A stretch of DNA of 26,004 bases from Planctomycetes bacterium UBA2386 (GTDB lineage: Bacteria; Planctomycetota; UBA1135; UBA2386). The stretch is from assembly GCA_002343845.1 (NCBI GenBank), contig DDSQ01000145.1:16113-42116 (forward strand), in the 5' to 3' direction. The notes beneath the pieces are model-generated. The model was given only the letters and a program-made list of their open reading frames with translations. It did no database searches and had not been told where the DNA came from. Position 1 is the first letter of the stretch, and each line of letters opens with the position of its first letter. This document shows positions 8,522-15,670 of this stretch, piece by piece. The translations under genes and the position numbers were made by a program.

Positions 8522-8584
8522 AAGGCAGAATAGTCGGGGCGAAGCACTGTATCGTCGCGCTCCCCGTTCCCTCCGCCCGAGTAC

Positions 8585-8590
8585 GAAGGA
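8585..8590 (+). promoter_or_regulatory. Ribosome binding site of the anchored TPR gene
   Basis: GAAGGA, six bases before ATG 8597. It is one of the few clear Shine-Dalgarno sites in the window and fixes that start. Confidence 0.7.
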
Positions 8591-8596
8591 CCGTTC

Positions 8597-9460
8597 ATGA
8601 GTGCATCTGCCATCACCGCCGCGGTTGCCGCCTCCGTCGCCACCGCGCTCGTCGTCACCTGGCTGGCTCGCCCCGAGTCGCCGACCGCGCCGCAGAACAG
8701 TTCGGCGATGGAGTCCGCCCAACGCCGCCTGGCCGACGAAGTCGCCGAGTTGCGCGCGCGCGTCGATGCCGTCGTGAACGCGCCACGTCCCGCGGCCTCC
8801 GACCCGGCGCCCGCCGAGCGCACCGCGGCCTCGCTCGACTCCGAGCAGATCGCCGTGGCCGTCGAGGCCTACCTGCGGCAGCGTTCGGGGGGTGCGACGG
8901 CGCCGACCGGTGTTGCTCCGAAGGGCACGCCGTTCGATCTCGACGCCGACTTCGGGCTGCTCGCCAAGAGCTACTTCGAGGATCCGACCGGTTGGAAGAA
9001 GGCGTTCGACGCCGGGGTCATGGACGAGGTGATCAAGAAGTTCGAGGCGTTGGCGAAGGCGGCGCCGAACGACACCAAGGTGCAGATGGACCTTGCCAGC
9101 GCCTACCTCTCGTACTTGCAGCTCGACCAGAGCAAGTGGCCGCTGTCGATCAAGGCCGACAAGGTGTTCGACGACATCCTCGCGCTGGACGACCGGCACT
9201 GGGAAGCGCGGTTCACCAAGGCGATGAGCTACACGTTCTGGCCGCCGGTGATGGGCAAGCAGAAGGACGCGATCACGCACTTCGAACGGCTCGTGCAGCA
9301 ACAGGACGCGATGCCGGCCGAGTCGCACCAAGCCGAGACCTACGTCTACCTGGGCAACCTGTACGAGATGCGTGGCGACTCGGCGAAGGCGCGTGAGACC
9401 TGGAGCAAGGGCGCGCGGCGCCACCCGGACAACCAGGATTTGGCGAAGAAGCTGAAGTAG
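8597..9460 (+). CDS. Anchored TPR-containing protein
   Basis: 287 residues. Residues 5-23 form a hydrophobic signal anchor (AITAAVAASVATALVVTWL). A predicted short coiled coil follows (QRRLADEVAELRARVDAVV), then a Pro/Ala linker to about residue 105. The C-terminal half has tetratricopeptide-like repeats: IKKFEALAKAAPNDTKVQMDLASAY, then a unit around ILALDDRHWEARFTKAMSY, and finally ETYVYLGNLYEMRGDSAKA. The overall pattern resembles TPR scaffold proteins facing the periplasm. A good ribosome binding site at 8585-8590 supports the start. It is divergent from tatD, with 75 bases between starts, and is followed by a convergent gene 9 bases away. It stands alone, so its partner is unknown. Confidence 0.82.
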   Translation: MSASAITAAVAASVATALVVTWLARPESPTAPQNSSAMESAQRRLADEVAELRARVDAVVNAPRPAASDPAPAERTAASLDSEQIAVAVEAYLRQRSGGATAPTGVAPKGTPFDLDADFGLLAKSYFEDPTGWKKAFDAGVMDEVIKKFEALAKAAPNDTKVQMDLASAYLSYLQLDQSKWPLSIKADKVFDDILALDDRHWEARFTKAMSYTFWPPVMGKQKDAITHFERLVQQQDAMPAESHQAETYVYLGNLYEMRGDSAKARETWSKGARRHPDNQDLAKKLK

Positions 9461-9480
9461 GCGCGTCGCTCAGCGCGCCT
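9459..9480. terminator. Possible bidirectional hairpin between convergent genes
   Basis: The inverted repeat AGGCGCG (9459-9465) / CGCGCCT (9474-9480) has an 8-base loop and overlaps both facing stop codons (TAG 9458-9460 on plus, TGA 9470-9472 on minus). There is no T-tract, so intrinsic termination is uncertain. Confidence 0.35.
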
Positions 9481-10251
9481 TCGCCCGCGCGCTCTTCTTC
9501 GGCGCCTTCGCGGGGGCCAGCTTGACTGCGGGCTTGCTCGCGCTCGCCTTGGCGACGGGGCGCTTGCCGGTCGGCGCGCTCAGGGCCGGCACGGCGGCCT
9601 TCTTGGCCCGGACCTTCGGCAGCGCCACCGAACGACCGTGGCGCACCGCGAAGGCGACGACGGCGTCGCGATGCAGTTCGGCAGCGCCGGCCATGACGTC
9701 GTCGATCGCCTTCTGCAACGAGTCGTCGGCGACGGCGAGCAACGGTTCGACGAGTTCGGCGTAGCGCGGGAACGCTTCGCCGTCGTTCGCGAGCGCGCGC
9801 GCCGCGGCCCGCACGCCGGCGAGGCGCAGGGTCGCGTCGGCGGTGAACCGCTTGAGGTCGCGCCAGAGCTTCTTGTTGCGCTGCACGATCGAGCCGATCA
9901 CGTCGCCGGCGAGGCGGCGACGCAGATCCTCGCTGCCGCTGTCGCGCAGGAAGGACTCCAGCAGCGGCAGGTCGGCGGGTTCGAGCAGCGCGGCGCGCGC
10001 GGCGAGCAGCCGCACGCCGACGGCGCGCAGTTCGTGGATCTTGCTGTTCCACAACGTGCGCACGAAGGCGGTCATCTGCGCCCGACCCATCTGCGGCCAC
10101 GCGGCGCCGAGTGCCTCGGCGGCGGCGTCGATCTCGGCCGGGGGCGCGCCGAGGAACGTCTCACCGTCGGTGGGCGGCAGGGCCGCGCCGGGGACGGCCT
10201 TGCCAGCCAGTCGCTGCCGCAGCAGCGACTGCTCGCGCGCGAAGTTCATGC

Positions 10252-10255
<4 letters not shown>
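9470..10255 (-). CDS. AlkD-like HEAT-repeat protein with a basic Lys/Ala/Pro tail
   Basis: 261 residues. Residues 55-207 fit the DNA-alkylation-repair (AlkD/AlkC) HEAT fold: MTAFVRTLWNSKIHELRAVG, ADLPLLESFLRDSG, LRLAGVRAAARALA and SLQKAIDDVMAGAA. In AlkD glycosylases the third helical region carries a Trp and an Asp at the lesion. The matching segment here reads GSEDLRRRLAGDVIG, with no Trp and an Arg where I would place the Asp, so glycosylase activity is doubtful. Residues 213-261 form a tail with 11 Lys, 4 Arg and no Asp or Glu, like the tail of a histone H1-like or HU-like DNA-binding protein. ATG 10255 overlaps the cbs stop (ATGA); a second ATG lies two codons later. Family call moderate, tail certain. 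Confidence 0.78.
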
Positions 10256-11613
<1,358 letters not shown>

Positions 11614-11654
11614 GCGGTGGGAGGGATCTAAGCAGGCCGCCGCGGCGAAGGGAA

Positions 11655-13217
11655 ATGCGCGCTGCGGCCTTGTGGGGGCGCGTCGTTGTGCGCATCGTTC
11701 GTCGCCCCGTGAACGAGCCCGAGACCGCCGGCACCCCGCCGTTGCCCCCCCAAGCACCGCCCGCGAACGACGCACCGCCGCCTGCGGCCGGTGCGGAGGT
11801 CGTGGCGACGACGCAAGCTGCCGATGGGGGAGGCGGTGACGCGCCCGCCGGCACCGACGGCGAAGGGCGGCGCCGGCGCCGAAGGCGACGGCGGCGCGGC
11901 GGCAGTGGTGCGCCCGGCGATGCGTCGACCGCATCGGCCGACGGCGGTGCGTCGCCGCCGACCGAACCGCGCGCGGAGCGCGGCCCGCATCCGGGCCACC
12001 ATGGGCACCATGGCCAGCACGGCCGCCACCAACGGCACCACCACGGGCACCGCGGCGACTCGCAGCACGCGGCGCTGACGGCGGTGCAGGCGCTGGCCGA
12101 GATGGCGCACACGCTGCTGCGCGTCGAAGGCGTCGATCCGCTGGCGATGCCGCGGTACCTCGAACTCAACCTGCGCATCCCGCTGGACGGCGGCAACGAC
12201 GTGCGCCACGCCGCGGGCACCGCGGTCGAGCAGATCGGCAAGCGCGTGCGCGAAGTGCGTGAGCACGAGAAGGCGCTGCGACCCGGCGCCGTCTACAGCT
12301 ACTTCGCCGGCAGCTCGCACGCCGAAGGGTGCCGGCCGACCGAGCCGCGCCAGGTGTTCGACGGCTGGTCGTCGACCGGCAAGCCGCAGTTCGCCGACTT
12401 CGTGACGATGGCGATCGATCGCAAGGACCCGCAGATCGAACGCTTGCTCGCGGGCGACGAAGTCGTGCTGACGCGCGTCACCCTCGGCCGCGTGCTGCGC
12501 ACGCAGCAACTCGCCGAGTTCGGCAGCAACTCGCCGGTGTTCCGGATCCTCGGCCAGGTCGACGCCGGGTTGTTCCGCGTGCTGAGCAGTGCCGGCCGCT
12601 GCGCGTTCAGCTTCCAGTTGCTGCGCGGCACCACGCTCGAAGGGCGCGTGCGGTTGCGGCTGCACGCAGTCGGCGCCGTCGATCCGATGGACCTCGCCGA
12701 CCCGGCGATCCTGCAGATCATGAGCCGCTTCCAGCGGCACCTCGACGTCGAGGCGCTGCGCCTGCAAGGGCAGCTGCAGAACGGCGAGGTCGACGAGGAG
12801 GCGTTCGTGCTGCCGATGCTGCAGGAGTTCGCCGAACGACTGCGCAATCGTACGCGCAACACCGGTCGCCGCACGCAGCACGGTCTCGAACGCAGCGAGG
12901 AGGGGCAGCGGCCGACGCCGCGCGCCTACCCGGACGCTGGCGAGGCCACCGACGACGCGATCCTGTGGGATCTCGACCAGAACACGATCGTGGTGCTCGG
13001 CGGCAAGGGTCGCGTGCACGTCTTCACCCCGCAGGGCAAGCACGTGACGTCGGTGACCATGCCCGGCCAGGCGATCGATCGCCGGCGGCAACAAGGCCGC
13101 TGGCGCCTCGCCGAGCCCGAGGAACGCGGCGAGTTCCGCATCCACGTGAAGCGCCTGGTCGCCGCGGGCGAACAGCCCGCCCCGGAACCGGACGCTGGCG
13201 CGCCGCCGTCGGCCTGA
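11655..13217 (+). CDS. Unrecognised 520-residue protein with Arg and His tracts
   Basis: I do not recognise this family. Residues 1-140 look disordered: a Pro/Ala-rich stretch, ten consecutive arginines (72-81), and a His/Gly segment (112-138) with 12 histidines. From about 140 it is folded: a mostly helical and beta region (AVQALAEMAHTLLRVEGVDP, RPGAVYSYFAGSS, VVLTRVTLGRVLRTQQLAEFG), then a helical part. A C-terminal domain follows at about 430-505 (ILWDLDQNTIVVLGGKGRVH, then HVTSVTMPGQ). There is no signal peptide or membrane segment. The Arg tract suggests nucleic-acid binding and the His tract metal binding; both are inference. The start is uncertain: ATG 11655 has a purine run directly against it, and GTG 11688 or 11709 are alternatives. 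It starts 41 bases from divergent cbs. Confidence 0.72.
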   Translation: MRAAALWGRVVVRIVRRPVNEPETAGTPPLPPQAPPANDAPPPAAGAEVVATTQAADGGGGDAPAGTDGEGRRRRRRRRRRGGSGAPGDASTASADGGASPPTEPRAERGPHPGHHGHHGQHGRHQRHHHGHRGDSQHAALTAVQALAEMAHTLLRVEGVDPLAMPRYLELNLRIPLDGGNDVRHAAGTAVEQIGKRVREVREHEKALRPGAVYSYFAGSSHAEGCRPTEPRQVFDGWSSTGKPQFADFVTMAIDRKDPQIERLLAGDEVVLTRVTLGRVLRTQQLAEFGSNSPVFRILGQVDAGLFRVLSSAGRCAFSFQLLRGTTLEGRVRLRLHAVGAVDPMDLADPAILQIMSRFQRHLDVEALRLQGQLQNGEVDEEAFVLPMLQEFAERLRNRTRNTGRRTQHGLERSEEGQRPTPRAYPDAGEATDDAILWDLDQNTIVVLGGKGRVHVFTPQGKHVTSVTMPGQAIDRRRQQGRWRLAEPEERGEFRIHVKRLVAAGEQPAPEPDAGAPPSA

Positions 13218-13224
13218 GGTCGCC

Positions 13225-13788
13225 GTGTCGCGCCCGCGCATCGGCATCGTCACCATCAGCGACCGCGCCAGCCAGGGCGTCTACGCCGACGCCTCGGGGC
13301 CCGCGATCGAAGCGGCGCTGCGCGACTACCTCGCGACGCCGTGCGACTTCGACAAGCGTCTGGTCGCCGACGAACCCGACCGCATCGCCATCGCACTGCG
13401 CGAGCTCGCGGCCGGCGGCTGTTGCCTGATCTGCACGACCGGCGGCACCGGTCCCGCACCGCGCGACGTCACGCCCGAAGTGATCCGCGACGTGTGCACG
13501 AAGGAGTTGCCGGGTTTCGGCGAGCAGATGCGGGCAGCATCGCTGCGCGCTGGCGTGCCGACGGCGATCCTGTCGCGGCAGACGGCGGCGATCCTCGGCA
13601 CCGCCCTGGTCGTGACGCTGCCGGGCAAGCCCGCGTCGATCCGGGTCTGCCTCGACGCCGTGTTCCCGGCGATTCCGTACTGCATCGACCTGATCGGCGG
13701 ACCGCGTCTCGAAGGCAACCCGGCGGTCGTGCAGGTGTTCCGCCCCGAGGCGAAGGCCGCAGACGGCGGCAAGGAGCGACGACGATGA
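13225..13788 (+). CDS. mogA: Molybdopterin adenylyltransferase MogA
   Basis: 187 residues, near the length of E. coli MogA. It adenylates molybdopterin before molybdate insertion in molybdenum cofactor synthesis. The match is strong along the length: IGIVTISDRASQGVYADASGPA at 6-27, the nucleotide-binding TTGGTGPAPRDVTPE at 71-85 with catalytic Asp81, ELPGFGEQMRAAS, PTAILSRQTAAILG, TLPGKPASIRVCLD and IPYCIDLIGGP. The start is GTG 13225, preceded by GAGGT at 13216-13220. It lies 7 bases after the preceding stop, and its own stop overlaps the next start. No other molybdenum cofactor gene is in the window. Confidence 0.94.
   Translation: MSRPRIGIVTISDRASQGVYADASGPAIEAALRDYLATPCDFDKRLVADEPDRIAIALRELAAGGCCLICTTGGTGPAPRDVTPEVIRDVCTKELPGFGEQMRAASLRAGVPTAILSRQTAAILGTALVVTLPGKPASIRVCLDAVFPAIPYCIDLIGGPRLEGNPAVVQVFRPEAKAADGGKERRR
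13771..13776 (+). promoter_or_regulatory. Ribosome binding site inside mogA for the next gene
   Basis: AAGGAG, eight bases before ATG 13785. It lies in the last codons of mogA and decides the start of the overlapping gene. Confidence 0.75.
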
Positions 13789-14255
13789 CGCAGACGATGA
13801 CCAAGGAGCAGTTCGTCGAACTGCTGCGCCCGCTGGCGCAGGCACTGCAGGGGTTCGACGTCGATGCGCGCGACGCGGCGGCTGCGTGCGAACGCGCCCT
13901 GCCGTTCCGCAGCGCCGCGGTCGAGGCCGTGAAAGCGGCGGCGATCGCCAACCTGGGCTCGGACTGGCTGCTGCCCAAGGCGAGCGGCGGCATCCGATTC
14001 GGCCGCGTCGCCAAGGACCTGCTCGGGTTCTCGGTCGACGCCGTGCTGATGGACGTGCCCGGGCCCAAGCACCGCCACGGCAACGGCGAGATCGACCTGT
14101 GCATCACGACCAAGGGGGCGCCGCAGTTCGACGGGCACCCCGCCGGTTGGGTCGTCTACGGCAAGGGCTCGGTGCACGTGCCGACCGTGCGCGGCGGCGA
14201 GATGGTGATCCTCTACTTCCTGCCGGGCGGCGCGATCGAGTTCCTGCCGGCCTGA
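13785..14255 (+). CDS. DUF4863 protein, 4-hydroxylaminobenzoate lyase-like (cupin)
   Basis: 156 residues. The C-terminal half has the features I know from the DUF4863 / 4-hydroxylaminobenzoate lyase (PnbB) family: DVPGPKHRHGNGEIDLCIT with clustered His and Glu, FDGHPAGWVVYGKGSVH, PTVRGGEMVILYFLPGGAIEF. This is a small cupin-like barrel with probable metal ligands. The N-terminal half is helical. PnbB lyses 4-hydroxylaminobenzoate to protocatechuate and ammonia, but no other aromatic catabolism gene is nearby, so the real substrate may differ. The ATG overlaps the mogA stop (ATGA) and has a good ribosome binding site. The family assignment is from memory of its motifs. Confidence 0.7.
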   Translation: MTQTMTKEQFVELLRPLAQALQGFDVDARDAAAACERALPFRSAAVEAVKAAAIANLGSDWLLPKASGGIRFGRVAKDLLGFSVDAVLMDVPGPKHRHGNGEIDLCITTKGAPQFDGHPAGWVVYGKGSVHVPTVRGGEMVILYFLPGGAIEFLPA

Positions 14256-14272
14256 GGCGACCGCTGCCTCAG
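14252..14272. terminator. Possible bidirectional hairpin between convergent genes
   Basis: The perfect 7-base stem CTGAGGC (14252-14258) / GCCTCAG (14266-14272) has a 7-base loop. It contains the TGA of the plus-strand gene (14253-14255) and the TGA of the minus-strand gene (14269-14271). There is no strong T-tract on either side. Confidence 0.4.
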
Positions 14273-15288
14273 CCGATCTTGTTCAGCAGGAACTGGATGT
14301 GCTTCTGCACGACGTCGGACGACGCCTTGGTCAGGGCCTGCTCGAGGAACGGCCGCGCGCTGCGCCCCTGGATGTCCGCCAGCGCCGTGAGGCAGTGGTT
14401 GAGGAACACCGGGTTCTCCTGCTGCAACGGCGGCGACGTGTAGAGCTTCTCGATCACCGGCACCGCCGCGGCCGACTTCTTCTCGCCGAGCGCCTTCACG
14501 CACTCCTGGATCGTCACCACGTCGTGTTCGACGCGGCCAAGGACCATCAGCAGCGTCGACTCCATCTCGGGGTCGGCGGTTCGCACGTAGGCCGTCACGA
14601 AGTTGAAGAAGCCGGTGTTGGCGATCGCGGCGCGGTCGGGCACGGCGGCGTCGGGAAACGCCTGCGCGTGGCCGGCGTTGAACCCGCGATGCGACTCGGT
14701 GAGCAGCACTTGCCGCAGCAGCGTTCGTGCCATCGGCAGGTCGGTCTCGCTCAGGTGCTGCGCCGCGAACCAGCGCAGACGCGGCGACGGCAGCTTGCGG
14801 CCGAGCAGGATCTCCTTGAGCTGTTGGGTGCCGGCCGCCTTGTCGACCACGGTGCTCGCGCGCAGCAGTTGCTTGATCTCGTCGAAGTCCTTCTCGGGCA
14901 GCAGCTGCGACAGCCGCGACTGGATCGGCTTCCACGCGTCCTGGCCGATCGTCGAAAACGCCATCATCACCGCGTCGAGTTCCTTCTGCGCGTTGCGGAA
15001 GTCCGGCTCGGTCGTGCGCGAGTTGGCGACCAGCGGCGCGTAGGTGCGCAGCTTCTCGAGCAACGCCTGCGGTCCCTTGCTGCCTGCACTCTGCTCGAGC
15101 CGCATGCGCGTCACTTCGCCGAGCACCTGCTGCAACGTCTCGGTGCTCTTCGCCTGTTGATGGCCCAGGGACTCGAGTTGCAGCCCTTGGCGCCAGAGCA
15201 CGACGCCGGCCGCGACGACCGCGGCGGCGAGCACGAGGGTGGTCGCTGCCAGCAGCGGCGAGCGTGGAGCGGGCGGGGCAGCGGTCAT
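14269..15288 (-). CDS. Membrane-anchored helical (HEAT-like) protein of unknown function
   Basis: 339 residues. A hydrophobic anchor at about 12-33 (LLAATTLVLAAAVVAAGVVLW) is followed by a Gln-rich, probably coiled-coil stretch (LESLGHQQAKSTETLQQVLGEVTRMRLEQ). The rest is all-helical and repeat-like: LKEILLGRKLPSPRLRWFAAQHLS, MARTLLRQVLL, STLLMVLGRVEHDVVTIQECVKALGEKK and FLNHCLTALADIQGRSARPFLEQAL. The last two resemble HEAT repeats, which often scaffold protein contacts. The body should be periplasmic. ATG 15288 gives the anchor directly; no Shine-Dalgarno site is visible. No function is proposed. Confidence 0.75.
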   Translation of the reverse strand: MTAAPPAPRSPLLAATTLVLAAAVVAAGVVLWRQGLQLESLGHQQAKSTETLQQVLGEVTRMRLEQSAGSKGPQALLEKLRTYAPLVANSRTTEPDFRNAQKELDAVMMAFSTIGQDAWKPIQSRLSQLLPEKDFDEIKQLLRASTVVDKAAGTQQLKEILLGRKLPSPRLRWFAAQHLSETDLPMARTLLRQVLLTESHRGFNAGHAQAFPDAAVPDRAAIANTGFFNFVTAYVRTADPEMESTLLMVLGRVEHDVVTIQECVKALGEKKSAAAVPVIEKLYTSPPLQQENPVFLNHCLTALADIQGRSARPFLEQALTKASSDVVQKHIQFLLNKIG

Positions 15289-15670
15289 GGTCGCAGGCTA
15301 TTGACGGCTGGCCCCGGCGTCACGGCATGTTCGATCCCGAACGAAGTGCTGTGCCGTTGCGCACCGTGCGGGGTGCTTGCGCCTTCGAACACGCGCGCGG
15401 CGGCACGATCGGGGCGCCGGAAGCCTGCGGCGGCACCGGCGATGCGCCGTGATGTCCCGGTGGGGGCAGTCGCGCCCGCTGCGGGCATGGAAGTTGTCGT
15501 TGGTCGCGGTCAACTCGCCCGCATCGCCAGGCCCGATGTCCCCCGGTGCCTGCGCTTGCACCGGTGCCCTCCCTATGGTCTCTTTGCCCGCCCAAGCCGC
15601 TGTTGCCATCGACCGGTCCCCGACCTCCCCTCTCGGCGCCGGCGCGATCTGCCCTCCTGGTCCCCGTTCC
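15289..15670. other. 382-base intergenic region between divergent starts
   Basis: No convincing coding region, tRNA or consensus promoter was seen; short open frames here have no family features. It contains one perfect hairpin at 15543-15564 (CCGGTGC / GCACCGG, 8-base loop), whose left arm repeats directly as CCGGTGCC at 15561-15568. A TTGACG at 15301-15306 has no acceptable -10 at 17 bases. The region must hold the promoters of the anchored HEAT-like gene and of the lipoprotein run. Confidence 0.5.
15543..15564 (+). promoter_or_regulatory. Hairpin in the leader of the lipoprotein run
   Basis: A 7-base perfect inverted repeat with an 8-base loop, 107 bases before the ATG of the first lipoprotein gene. 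The sequence downstream is pyrimidine-rich (CCCTCCCTATGGTCTCTTT). It could be an operator, an attenuator, or chance in GC-rich DNA. Confidence 0.3.

Noticed and set aside
11614..11654. Riboswitch (S-adenosylmethionine type) upstream of cbs
   Set aside because: Only 41 bases lie between the divergent starts and no such fold is visible.
11868..12055. CRISPR-like or tandem repeat in the Arg/His coding tracts
   Set aside because: The short GGC/CGC and CACC units are codon repeats without regular spacers.
15301..15329. Sigma-70 promoter from TTGACG
   Set aside because: The hexamer 17 bases downstream (GCATGT) is a poor -10 and no better spacing was found.
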